This document shows positions 8,425 to 17,007 of a stretch of 48,227 nucleotides of DNA, one piece after another (positions within the stretch are counted from its first letter, which is position 1; each line of letters begins with the position of its first letter). The position numbers were made by a program, and so were the translations under genes. Source of the stretch: Rhodothermia bacterium (GTDB lineage Bacteria > Bacteroidota > Rhodothermia > Rhodothermales > JAAAOL01); assembly GCA_030428385.1 (NCBI GenBank), contig JAUIDY010000036.1, forward strand, positions 1 to 48,227, in the 5' to 3' direction. The notes beneath the pieces were generated by a model. That model saw only the letters and a program-made list of their open reading frames with translations. It was not told the origin of the DNA and searched no databases.

Positions 8425-9450
8425 TCAGGTGAACAAATCGCCGACGCGGGGCGGGGGCGTGAGGCCGAAGTGCCCGTAGGCGCGGGGCGTAGCGACGCGG
8501 CCCCGGGCGGTGCGCTCGAGATACCCTTCCTGAATCAGGTACGGCTCATACACCTCCTCGATGGTGCCCGCGTCCTCGCCGACGGAAACGGCAAGGTTGG
8601 ACAAGCCGGTCGGGCCGCCGCCAAACTTTTCGATGAGCGTCATCAGGATCCGGGTGTCCATGTCATCCAGCCCTTCTTCGTCCACATCCAGCGCGTTCAG
8701 CGCCATGTCCGCGATATCGCGGGTGATGTGACCGTCACCTTTCACCTCGGCGAAGTCGCGCGTGCGTCGCAGCAGCCGGTTGGCGATACGCGGCGTGCCC
8801 CGGCTCCGGCGGGCGATCTCGAACGCACCGTCGTCCGTGATGGCCACGCCCAGGATGTCTGACGAGCGCTGGACGATCTGTTGAAGCAGGCGGGCCGTGT
8901 AGTAGTCGTACCGAAAGTCGATGCCAAACCGCGCCCGCATCGGAGCTGTTAGCAAACCCTTGCGCGTCGTCGCCCCGACGAGCGTAAACGGCGGCAGGTT
9001 CAGTTGCACGCTCCGCGCATTCGGCCCCTGGTCGATGACGATGTCGATGCGGTAGTCCTCCATCGCCGAGTACAGATACTCCTCCACTACGGGCGGCAGG
9101 CGATGGATTTCGTCGATGAACAGCACGTCGCCCTCGTTGAGGTTCGTCAACACGCCGGCGATCTGGGCCGGTTTGTCGAGCACCGGACCGCTGGTGGTGG
9201 TGATGCCCGCGCCCATCTCTTCCGCCACGATAAATGCCAAAGTCGTTTTCCCTAACCCCGGTGGACCTGAGAGCAGCACATGATCCAGCGTCTCTCCGCG
9301 CTGGAGGGCAGCGGTCATGAACACCTGCAGGTTGTCCTTGATCTTTTGCTGCCCGATAAAATCGTCGAGCCGACGCGGGCGCAGCAGGCGTTCATAGTCC
9401 TCCTCGGCACGCTGGGGACTGGGGGTGAGAGCAGGGCGACGGTGTTCCAT
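8425..9450 (-). CDS. ruvB: Holliday junction branch migration ATPase RuvB
   Basis: RuvB is the hexameric AAA+ motor that drives Holliday junction branch migration with RuvA. The 341-residue product has [19 protein letters not shown] at the start, Walker [10 protein letters not shown], Walker [10 protein letters not shown], the sensor region [18 protein letters not shown], and the C-terminal winged-helix with [18 protein letters not shown]. Length matches the family (about 336 in E. coli). ATG 9450 gives the normal N-terminus; the longer frame from 9498 adds 16 unmatched residues. ruvA and ruvC are not in the window. Confidence 0.97.
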   Translation of the reverse strand: MEHRRPALTPSPQRAEEDYERLLRPRRLDDFIGQQKIKDNLQVFMTAALQRGETLDHVLLSGPPGLGKTTLAFIVAEEMGAGITTTSGPVLDKPAQIAGVLTNLNEGDVLFIDEIHRLPPVVEEYLYSAMEDYRIDIVIDQGPNARSVQLNLPPFTLVGATTRKGLLTAPMRARFGIDFRYDYYTARLLQQIVQRSSDILGVAITDDGAFEIARRSRGTPRIANRLLRRTRDFAEVKGDGHITRDIADMALNALDVDEEGLDDMDTRILMTLIEKFGGGPTGLSNLAVSVGEDAGTIEEVYEPYLIQEGYLERTARGRVATPRAYGHFGLTPPPRVGDLFT

Positions 9451-9643
9451 ATACGCAGCGTAGATAGGGGCGTGATTAAGTGTTTGTGTAAAATACAAGC
9501 GTGAAGTGACAAGAGTATGTCAGCCACGAAGGATTAAAAATGCAGTCTTTCGTCCACTTTTCTGGTTTAATTCGGGCCTCGCTTCACAGAAAGTACAACA
9601 TGCTGTTGACAAACATCGTGCGCCTCCCTACGTTTCAGGCATT

Positions 9644-10246
9644 ATGTTTGTGGTTGACGACATCCTCATCTCTGATGCGCTGCTGGACGCACCCTTCACC
9701 TGCAACCTGGGGGCGTGCCTGGGCGGCTGTTGTGTACAGGGCGAGGCCGGGGCTCCGCTCGAACCCGAAGAGCGCGAAAGGCTAGAAGCCGCCCTGCCGC
9801 GTGTGCGTAAGTACCTGCGCCCCGAAGCGCTGGCTGTCATCGAAGAACGGGGGGTGTGGGAAGAAGACGAACCCGGCAAGTTCGCCACGCCCTGCATCGA
9901 CGGGGCCGAGTGTGTCTTTGTACGCTACGAAGGCCCCGTGGCCAAATGCGCCCTGCAAAAAGCGTATCACGAAGGCCGGATTGACTTTCCCAAACCCATC
10001 TCGTGCCACCTCTACCCAATCCGTATCGAACAACTCGGTGGCTTCGAGGCGCTGAACTACGAACAAATCGACCTGTGTGCCCCTGGGCGCGCGCTGGGCC
10101 AACGCAACGGCCTTCAACTGGTGGACTTCCTCCAGGAACCCCTTGAACGGAAATATGGCCCCGAGTGGTTCGCCACGTTCCGCGCCACCTGGCAGGCGCG
10201 CCGCACCACCATCTATCCAGCCCTGGCGGCTGAGGAGGGGATGTGA
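9644..10246 (+). CDS. DUF3109 family cysteine-rich protein
   Basis: Starting at ATG 9644, the 200-residue protein has an N-terminal cysteine cluster CxxxxCxxxCC (Cys20, 25, 29, 30) followed by TPCIDGAECVFV, a CALQKA segment and SCHLYPIRI. This spaced cysteine set is typical of DUF3109/YkgJ-type proteins thought to bind zinc or an iron-sulphur cluster. Function is unknown, but the family is widespread in Bacteroidota. An upstream extension to 9506 has no matching character. The stop TGA overlaps the ATG of rpoN by one base, so the two are translationally coupled. Confidence 0.85.
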   Translation: MFVVDDILISDALLDAPFTCNLGACLGGCCVQGEAGAPLEPEERERLEAALPRVRKYLRPEALAVIEERGVWEEDEPGKFATPCIDGAECVFVRYEGPVAKCALQKAYHEGRIDFPKPISCHLYPIRIEQLGGFEALNYEQIDLCAPGRALGQRNGLQLVDFLQEPLERKYGPEWFATFRATWQARRTTIYPALAAEEGM

Positions 10247-11766
10247 TGCTTAACCTACGCCAGACCCAAAAACTTACCCAGAAGCTCTCGCCGCAGCAGA
10301 TCCAGTATATCAAGCTGCTGCAACTGCCCACGCTGGCGCTGGAACAGCGGATCAAAGCGGAGATGGAAACCAACCCGCTGCTGGAAGAAGGACTGGAAGA
10401 AGACGACTTGATTCAGGACGAATCGGCGCTGGATGCCGACGGCCCCGATGACCAAGCCGAAGCCGAGGAAGTACGCGAAGCCGACCAGCGTGATACCGAA
10501 GGCAGCACCGAGGATGAATTCGACTGGGACGAACTGCTCAATAGCACCGAAGACCTGTATGGCTACAAGGCCCGCGTAGACCACAGCGAAGAGGAAGACC
10601 GCCGGGATCTCCCCATGCCCTCCCGTGAGACCATGGCGGAACACCTGCGTGACCAGTTGGCCTTCCTCGACCTGAACGAACTGGACACCCTCATCGCCGA
10701 GCAAATCATCGGCTCCATCGATGAAGATGGCTACCTGCGCCGCACGCTGGAGTCCATTGTTGATGACATCATGTTTAACTATGGCGAGATGCTCAATGAG
10801 TTTGACGTGGAGCGGGTGCTGAAGAAAGTACAGCGGCTGGAGCCCGTAGGCATCGCCTGCCGGGACCTCCGCGAGTGCCTGATTGTGCAGCTCGTAGCCA
10901 TGCCGAACGATGTGGATGCCCGCGAGCACGCCATTGATGTACTGGAGAAGACCTACAAAGCCTTCACCATGAAGCACTTCTCCACCATCCAGAAAAAACT
11001 TAATATCAGCCCGGAAGAACTCAAGGAAGCCTTCGACCTCATCCAGCGGCTCAACCCCAAACCCGGCGAAGGCGAGTTTACCGCGCAGCAGAATTACATC
11101 ACCCCCGACTTCACCGTCCAGTTTGTGGACGAGGAGTTTATCATCACCCTCAACGGCCGCAACGCCCCGCAACTGCGCATCTCGCGGGAATACCGCACGA
11201 TGCTGGAAAAACTATCGGCGGAGCGCAAGAAAAAAGCCCAGCAGCGCCGCAACGGCGTCGATACGGAGACACGTAACTTCCTCAAGACCAAGTTCGAGTC
11301 GGCCCGGTGGTTTATTAACTCCATCAACCAGCGGCGGCAGACGATGATGAAGGTGATGCACGCCATCGTGGAGTTGCAGGAAGACTTCTTCCGCTACGGC
11401 GAAGGCCACCTCCGCCCGATGATCCTCAAAGACATCGCGGACATCATCCACATGGACATCTCCACGGTCAGCCGCGTGGTGAATGGCAAATATGTGCAGA
11501 CCGACTTCGGCGTGTTTGAACTGAAATATTTCTTCTCCGAAGGACTGACGACCGACGACGGCGACGAAGTATCCAACAAAGAGGTAAAGGCGATTATCGA
11601 AGGCATCATTGCCAAAGAGGACAAACGGAAGCCGCTGTCTGACCAGAAAATCGCCAACCTGCTGGAAAAAGAAGGCTTCAACATCGCCCGGCGGACGGTG
11701 ACCAAATACCGCGAGCAACTCAACATCCCGGTTGCCCGCCTGCGCAAAGAGATTGTGCTGGCCTAG
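10246..11766 (+). CDS. rpoN: RNA polymerase sigma-54 factor
   Basis: RpoN directs polymerase to -24/-12 promoters that need an AAA+ activator. The 506-residue product has region I at the N-terminus (QTQKLTQKLSPQQIQYIKLL), an acidic linker at about residues 45-110, the core-binding domain, the helix-turn-helix IADIIHMDISTVSRVVNGKY and the RpoN box ARRTVTKYREQLNIP near the end. All are intact. The ATG lies in the TGATG overlap with the DUF3109 gene. The acidic region II is long and very rich in Glu and Asp. No bacterial enhancer-binding protein is present in this window. Confidence 0.97.
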   Translation: MLNLRQTQKLTQKLSPQQIQYIKLLQLPTLALEQRIKAEMETNPLLEEGLEEDDLIQDESALDADGPDDQAEAEEVREADQRDTEGSTEDEFDWDELLNSTEDLYGYKARVDHSEEEDRRDLPMPSRETMAEHLRDQLAFLDLNELDTLIAEQIIGSIDEDGYLRRTLESIVDDIMFNYGEMLNEFDVERVLKKVQRLEPVGIACRDLRECLIVQLVAMPNDVDAREHAIDVLEKTYKAFTMKHFSTIQKKLNISPEELKEAFDLIQRLNPKPGEGEFTAQQNYITPDFTVQFVDEEFIITLNGRNAPQLRISREYRTMLEKLSAERKKKAQQRRNGVDTETRNFLKTKFESARWFINSINQRRQTMMKVMHAIVELQEDFFRYGEGHLRPMILKDIADIIHMDISTVSRVVNGKYVQTDFGVFELKYFFSEGLTTDDGDEVSNKEVKAIIEGIIAKEDKRKPLSDQKIANLLEKEGFNIARRTVTKYREQLNIPVARLRKEIVLA

Positions 11767-11915
11767 CGCTGTACCCAGGCGTTTTCCGCCCCACTTCCTT
11801 ACGGACTGCGCCCTTTCAGTTCTACAAACCACATCACCAACCGGAAACACGCAACAAAGTCATCCGGTGCGTACCTTCCCTGCGCCGTCCTTGCTGACAC
11901 CAAACCAGTTCCTGC

Positions 11916-13295
11916 GTGCAAACCCTCGAAAACCTTATCGTCGCCGCTGCCAACTGGATCTGGGGGCTGCCGCTCCTGATTCTAGTGATGGGAAGCGGGC
12001 TTTATTTTCTGGTCCTGTCGCGCTTGCTGCCGTTTCGGTATTTGCGGCACGCCATCGAGGTGCTGCGCGGACGGCACGACGACCCCAACGACCCCGGCGA
12101 GATCAGCCACTATGAAGCACTCTCAACCGCGCTGGCGGCGACCGTGGGCATGGGCAACATCAGCGGCGTGGCGGTGGCGATTGCCGTCGGCGGCCCCGGG
12201 GCCATCTTCTGGATGTGGGTCAGCGCCATCGTGGGCATGGCGACGAAGTATTTCACCTGTACCCTCGCCATCCTGTATCGCGGGCGCGACTCACGCGGCG
12301 ACATTCAGGGCGGCCCGATGTATGTCATCACTGAAGGGCTCGGCCAGAAATGGAAACCGCTGGCGTCGTTTTTCTGCATCGCGGGACTCATCGGATGCCT
12401 GCCCATTTTTAACGTCAACCAGCTTACGCAGGCCGTCCGCGACATCCTGCTGGTGCCATCGGGCGTAGCCCCTAGTTTTGGTGTCAATCTCGTCGTTGGC
12501 ATCGTCATTGCCATTCTTGTCGCCACCGTCATCTTCGGAGGCTTGCACCGCATCAGCCGGGTGGCGGCGCGGCTGGTGCCGTTTATGGTGGTGGTCTATT
12601 TCGCCGCCGTTATCCTGATCATGGTGCTGAACGCCGACAAAATTCTGCCTTACCTCGGCCTCATCGTCAGCAACGCTTTTTCCGCTGAAAACTACAACGG
12701 CGATCCATTGCTGGGCGGAGCGCTGGGCGGCCTGATTGTCCTGGGCATGCGGCGGGCGGCATTCTCCAACGAAGCCGGCATTGGCACCGCCCCGATGGCG
12801 CACGGTGCGGCGAAGACCAAAGAGCCCGTACACGAGGGCCTCGTTGCCATGCTGGGTCCCGCCATCGACACGCTCGTGGTGTGTACCCTCACCGCCCTAG
12901 CTATCCTGATGACCGACGTGTGGCAAACCACCGAAGCCAACGGCGTCACGCTCACCGCCAATGCCTTCGACGCCGCACTGCCGGGTTGGGGCGGCTACGT
13001 GCTGCTCGTTTGCATCCTGTCGTTCAGTGTCAGTTCGCTGTTCTCGTATTCCTACTTCGGCACGAAATGCTTGTCGTTCCTGCTCGATGCCGAGCGTGCG
13101 TCGTATTACAATGTCGCGTATGTGCTCAGCATCCTCATCGGGGCGACCTCTTCGCTGGCGCTGATCCTGAACCTCATCGACCTCAGCTTCGCCCTCATGG
13201 CGATTCCGACGATTATCTCAGCGGTGTTGCTGGCTCCCAAGGTGGTGGCAGCGACGCGGGCGTATTTTGGTCGGAAGGTGGAAGAAGTTGGCTAA
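11916..13295 (+). CDS. alanine/glycine:cation symporter (AGCS family)
   Basis: The 459-residue integral membrane protein matches AGCS transporters that import alanine or glycine with Na+ or H+. Signatures are ALSTALAATVGMGNISGVAVAI near residue 75, GGPGAIFWMW, RRAAFSNEAGIGTAPMAH near residue 290 and about ten hydrophobic segments. The start is a GTG at 11916 that gives the correct N-terminus (MQTLENLIVAAANWIWG). It stands alone, 150 bases after rpoN. Downstream are a dispersed-repeat scrap and a strong terminator at 13493. Confidence 0.92.
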   Translation: MQTLENLIVAAANWIWGLPLLILVMGSGLYFLVLSRLLPFRYLRHAIEVLRGRHDDPNDPGEISHYEALSTALAATVGMGNISGVAVAIAVGGPGAIFWMWVSAIVGMATKYFTCTLAILYRGRDSRGDIQGGPMYVITEGLGQKWKPLASFFCIAGLIGCLPIFNVNQLTQAVRDILLVPSGVAPSFGVNLVVGIVIAILVATVIFGGLHRISRVAARLVPFMVVVYFAAVILIMVLNADKILPYLGLIVSNAFSAENYNGDPLLGGALGGLIVLGMRRAAFSNEAGIGTAPMAHGAAKTKEPVHEGLVAMLGPAIDTLVVCTLTALAILMTDVWQTTEANGVTLTANAFDAALPGWGGYVLLVCILSFSVSSLFSYSYFGTKCLSFLLDAERASYYNVAYVLSILIGATSSLALILNLIDLSFALMAIPTIISAVLLAPKVVAATRAYFGRKVEEVG

Positions 13296-13420
13296 TGGCT
13301 TGTTCACTACGCGTCCATGAAACGAACAGGGCACCAGGATCTCTTGGGATAGGGTGGTCCGTTGGTAGAACGCCTTTCTTTCGTTCAGAATAGCGCGAAT
13401 ATGGGGAGTGGGTCCCTCTG

Positions 13421-13486
13421 TCCCATCCCTGGCCTGTGCTGCCAGAAGAAGCCCATGCGTTGAATTGCGATCCACCTATCGGGTGT
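13421..13486. repeat. partial copy of the repeat found at 25169-25263
   Basis: The stretch matches 25169-25263: both contain GGCCTGTGCTGCC, then GAAGAAGCCC, then TTGAATTGCGA and GGGTnnnG. This copy lacks about 27 bases present in the other after the GTGCGTT/ATGCGTT point. With the rest of 13296-13492 it forms a gene-free stretch of about 200 bases before the terminator. Confidence 0.6.
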
Positions 13487-13492
13487 ACTGAC

Positions 13493-13523
13493 GCCTCCTG
13501 CCTTCGGGTAGGAGGCTTTTTTT
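13493..13523 (+). terminator. intrinsic terminator
   Basis: A 10-bp stem (GCCTCCTGCC at 13493-13502 with GGTAGGAGGC at 13507-13516, one G-T pair) closes a TTCG-type tetraloop and is followed by seven T residues. It is positioned to end transcription from the AGCS gene or from the dispersed repeat. Confidence 0.85.
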
Positions 13524-13657
13524 AGGGCCGCCTGTCGGGATCAGAGAACCGCTCGTCGGCGGCAACCGCCGCTCGTCGGCACCGCCTCCTGTTTCCACAC
13601 GGCAATTTCCATTTTGCAGCCATCCCCTGTAACCATTTGCAAAAGGAAGGCCTTGCC

Positions 13658-15928
13658 ATGAGATATATCGCGTTTCTTCTGTTCTTTATCCCCTTGACCG
13701 CTTCTGCCCAAACAGGCGCCGTCCGCGGCACCACTACTGATGCCAGCACCCAGGAAGCGTTGGTAGGCGTAAATGTGCTGGCGCAGGGCACCACCCAGGG
13801 CAGCGCCACCAGCCTCGATGGCTCTTTCCGCATCGACGGACTGGCAGCGGGCACCTATCGGCTAGAGTTTCGATACCTCGGCTATGAGGCGTTTGTGCAA
13901 ACCGATGTGGTCGTACGCACGGGGCGCACTACCGTGGTCAACGTGTCGCTGCGCGAGGCGGTGTTGCAGGGCGACGGCGTGACCGTGACGGCAGGCTACT
14001 ACCAGAAAAACGACACCGAACTGACGAGCGTCGCCTCGTTTTCGAGCGAAGAGATCCGCCGTGCCCCGGGCGCGGGGCAGGAGGTCACCCGCGTGCTGAT
14101 GGCGCTGCCCAGTGTAGCTTCGCGGGGCGAGGAAAGCCAGGACATGTTTGTGCGCGGCGGCAGCCCCATGGAAAACGCCTTTTACATCGACGGCGTCTTG
14201 ATCCCCAATGCGCAGCACTTTGCCACCAGCAACGGCTCGTCGTATGGCCCCATTGGTATGATCAACACGATGTTTATCGAAGACATCGACTTTTTTACGG
14301 GCGGGTTTTCGGCGGCCTATGGCGACCGCGCCTCGTCGGTGAGTAACATCCGCTACCGCGAGGGCAACCGCGACCGACGAGGTGGGATCGTGGGGCTCAA
14401 CATGTCGGGCGGGACGGCGGTGCTGGAAGGCCCGTGGGCCGGGCAACAGGGCGCGTGGTTTTTCTCCGCCCGCCGCAGCTACCTCGACCTCATCGCCAAC
14501 GCCATCAACGCAGGCGGGGCGCCTCGTTTTGGCGACGTGCAGGGCAAGGTGACGCTCGACCTGAACCCGCGCCACACGCTGTCGGTGCTTTCGCTCAACG
14601 GGTGGAGTTCGTTTGTGCAGGATGTGGAAGATGCCCGCGAAGAAGGCACCGATGAATATTTTGACATCAACAACCGCCAGCATACGGTGGGGCTGACGTG
14701 GCGGGCGCTGTGGCGAAACAACGGCTATTCAAACACCGCCGTCTCCTATTCGCAGCGTCACCGCGACCTCCTCTCGCGCCTCACCGAGTCCGACGCGCGG
14801 TTGCTCGACGAATCGCTGCAAAGCCGGTATGTGGCGTTGCGCAACGTCAACTTCTACCAGGCCCATGCCCGCTTGAAATTGGAATTTGGTGCCGAACTCG
14901 TGGCCGAGCATGGCTCTTTCGAGTATGCGCAAGACCCGTTTGTGCACCGCACCGGCTTTGAACAACCCGGATTCGCCCGCGATCTGAGCCTGCGTTCGGT
15001 TCGCACCAGCGCTTTTGCCAGCGCCATCACCCATCCGCTGCCGCGCCTGCACGTCACGCTGGGGCTGCGGGGCGACTTCGACTCGCTCAATGAAGACGCC
15101 TACCTCTCGCCCCGCCTCGCCGCGTCGTACCAACTGACGGAGCGGCTGTCGCTGAACGCATCGACGGGCATTTTCCGGCAAGCCGTGCCGCTGTATATCA
15201 CCTCGCAGGACCCGGATAACGAAAGCCTGCCGCATTTCCGTGCCCACCACTACATCGTCGGCCTCCACTATTTGCTCACGCCCGACACCCGCGTGACGCT
15301 GGAAGCCTACGCGAAGGAATACCGCAACATCCCGCAGTTGGTCGCCAACAACCCGCTGGCCGACCCCGGCTACCTGCTCGACAACCGGGGAGAGTATACC
15401 GGTGGCCTGGAAAGCGATGGCGAGGCCTATGCACGGGGCATGGAACTGATGCTTCAGAAAAAGTTGGCCGAAAAAATCTACGGCATGGCCAGCGCGTCGG
15501 TGTTTCGCTCGCGCTACGCCGATTATCAGGGCGTATGGCGCAACCGGGCCTTTGATACCCGCACCCAGTTCAGCGCCGTGGGTGGCTACAAACCCAACAA
15601 CACCTGGGAGCTTAGCATCCGGTGGAGCTACAGTGGCGGCCGCCCCTACACCCCCATCGACGTGGAGCAGTCGCTGGCCCGCAACACCGAAATCATCGCG
15701 TCGGATCGCTTCCACGAAGAACGGCTGCCCGCCTACCATTCGCTGTACCTCCGCGCCGACCGCCGGTTTATGTTCCGCCAGGCCAACGTGGTTACGTACC
15801 TGAGCCTGTGGAATGCCTACAACCGCAGCAATGTGGAAGACCGCTACTGGAACTTCAACCTCCAGCAGGTAGACGACGCGACGCTGTTTTCGCTGCTGCC
15901 CATCTTCGGGCTGGAGGTAGAGTTTTAG
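13658..15928 (+). CDS. TonB-dependent receptor with carboxypeptidase-regulatory-like N-terminal domain
   Basis: ATG 13658 follows a good AAGGAAGG ribosome site and opens with a signal peptide (MRYIAFLLFFIPLTASAQ). Residues 20-100 form a CarboxypepD_reg-like domain (GAVRGTTTDASTQEALVGVN). A plug domain follows (DMFVRGGSPMENAFYIDG, GFSAAYGDRASSVSN), and then a barrel ending in aromatic-rich strands and a terminal LEVEF. It imports a ligand across the outer membrane using TonB energy. The ligand is unknown: no SusD partner or TonB/ExbBD gene is adjacent, so it is more like a FecA/CirA-type receptor than a SusCD pair. The length of 756 residues is normal. Confidence 0.92.
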   Translation: MRYIAFLLFFIPLTASAQTGAVRGTTTDASTQEALVGVNVLAQGTTQGSATSLDGSFRIDGLAAGTYRLEFRYLGYEAFVQTDVVVRTGRTTVVNVSLREAVLQGDGVTVTAGYYQKNDTELTSVASFSSEEIRRAPGAGQEVTRVLMALPSVASRGEESQDMFVRGGSPMENAFYIDGVLIPNAQHFATSNGSSYGPIGMINTMFIEDIDFFTGGFSAAYGDRASSVSNIRYREGNRDRRGGIVGLNMSGGTAVLEGPWAGQQGAWFFSARRSYLDLIANAINAGGAPRFGDVQGKVTLDLNPRHTLSVLSLNGWSSFVQDVEDAREEGTDEYFDINNRQHTVGLTWRALWRNNGYSNTAVSYSQRHRDLLSRLTESDARLLDESLQSRYVALRNVNFYQAHARLKLEFGAELVAEHGSFEYAQDPFVHRTGFEQPGFARDLSLRSVRTSAFASAITHPLPRLHVTLGLRGDFDSLNEDAYLSPRLAASYQLTERLSLNASTGIFRQAVPLYITSQDPDNESLPHFRAHHYIVGLHYLLTPDTRVTLEAYAKEYRNIPQLVANNPLADPGYLLDNRGEYTGGLESDGEAYARGMELMLQKKLAEKIYGMASASVFRSRYADYQGVWRNRAFDTRTQFSAVGGYKPNNTWELSIRWSYSGGRPYTPIDVEQSLARNTEIIASDRFHEERLPAYHSLYLRADRRFMFRQANVVTYLSLWNAYNRSNVEDRYWNFNLQQVDDATLFSLLPIFGLEVEF

Positions 15929-15935
15929 GATTTAG

Positions 15936-16066
15936 TCGGCAGGTCGACTAGGTCTCTTTCTGCGATCCGTCTTGCAATGATAACCGCCGCGTTGTCTGCC
16001 TCTCGGCACGGCATTGTACCATGCGGACCTATGACTTGCTGACCTCAATGACTTGTCAGACCTCTT
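15936..16066. repeat. dispersed inverted-repeat element, copy B
   Basis: Between the TonB receptor and the cohesin-like gene lie AGGTCGACTAGGTCTCTTT at the left and GACTTGCTGACC and GTCAGACCT at the right, with GCAATG and CCGCCG words in between. Copy A (8285-8412) has the same word order. The match is partial and approximate. Confidence 0.45.
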
Positions 16067-16085
16067 AAACATTCCCCCCCTCGCT

Positions 16086-16646
16086 ATGCCTTTTCGTCTT
16101 CTTTTTTTCGTGCTCCTGCTATATGCTGCCGCGCCGTCTCACGCCGAAGCCCAACCGCTCATTTTCTACGTCCAGCCACAAGCCACCGAGGTGGTGGGCG
16201 GCGATGTGCTGACTGTGGATCTGGTGCTGGGCGATGAACGACACGGGATGGGCGACGTGCACGCCATCAAAAACCTGCTGGTGTTTTTTGATGCAGCGCG
16301 GTTTGCCGTGACCCACGTCCAGCCAGGTCCAGTTTTCCAGGCCAACGGCCCCGATACCGAGTTGGATTTTGCCATCGACAATCGCAACGGCGTCGTCGGT
16401 ATTTGGAACGCCACCCGCTCGGACACCAACACCTCATCTGGCTACGGCGCCGTATTTACCCTGAAGCTACACGTACGCGCCCAAGCCCCACGCGGCGACG
16501 GGCAGATTCGCCTCGGACACGCGGGTTCGCTGATGCCTCAAGATGTGCTCGGCAGCCATTTCCGGGAGACCCCCCTTACCACACGCTGGCGAGACATTCG
16601 CACCGCTTCCCTGTCTTCTCCGGAAGAAAAGATAGCGGGCGAATAA
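16086..16646 (+). CDS. secreted cohesin-fold protein
   Basis: From ATG 16086 the 186-residue product has a signal peptide (FRLLFFVLLLYAAAPSHAEA) and then a single cohesin-like beta-sandwich: GGDVLTVDLVLG, NLLVFFDAARFAVTHVQPG, GVVGIWNATR and GAVFTLKLHVRA. Cohesin folds occur in cellulosomal scaffolds but are common in Bacteroidota and Rhodothermota surface proteins without cellulose function. Unlike the other secreted proteins here it has no T9SS tail; the chain stops shortly after the domain. It follows the TonB receptor by 157 bases, most of it repeat. An earlier start at 16053 adds an unlikely N-terminus. Confidence 0.75.
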   Translation: MPFRLLFFVLLLYAAAPSHAEAQPLIFYVQPQATEVVGGDVLTVDLVLGDERHGMGDVHAIKNLLVFFDAARFAVTHVQPGPVFQANGPDTELDFAIDNRNGVVGIWNATRSDTNTSSGYGAVFTLKLHVRAQAPRGDGQIRLGHAGSLMPQDVLGSHFRETPLTTRWRDIRTASLSSPEEKIAGE

Positions 16647-17007
16647 CAACATAGGTATTCAAACGCTGGGCTTAGCTTCTGCGACCTGCGACCTGCTAAC
16701 CTGCCCGACCTGCGACCAAACCCGACTGGCTATTTCCTATCCCCTCTTCCCTCTTCCCCATGCCCCCACCACATTCTCACACAACCTCCACAACCTCCCG
16801 AAAAACGGATGGTAAAACGTGCAGCGCTGACGCTCGGAAGCCCGATGAACCATCCTCTGCTAACCACGCGCTGGTAAAAAATACACGCGGATGGATTTCG
16901 GGAGGACTGGTCCCTTGTTTCTGGCCTGCCTTTGGCGTAGGGTTGGACGTCGTCTTGCTTCCAGCGCAGCCTCTTGCTGTGTCTCCACGTTCCAACGCTG
17001 ATCCTAT
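16647..17007. other. gcvP upstream region with GACCTG hexamers and a pyrimidine tract
   Basis: No convincing gene is present. 16679-16720 is a run of GACCTG-type words related to the dispersed GGTC repeat, and 16738-16759 is a pyrimidine tract (CCCTCTTCCCTCTTCCCC) ending at an ATG. That ATG opens a 135-codon frame which overlaps gcvP, reads like noise after 40 residues and is not called. I could not recognise a glycine riboswitch. Confidence 0.5.

Noticed and set aside
16647-17007. Glycine riboswitch upstream of gcvP
   Set aside because: I could not find the conserved tandem aptamer cores; only repeats and a pyrimidine tract are visible.
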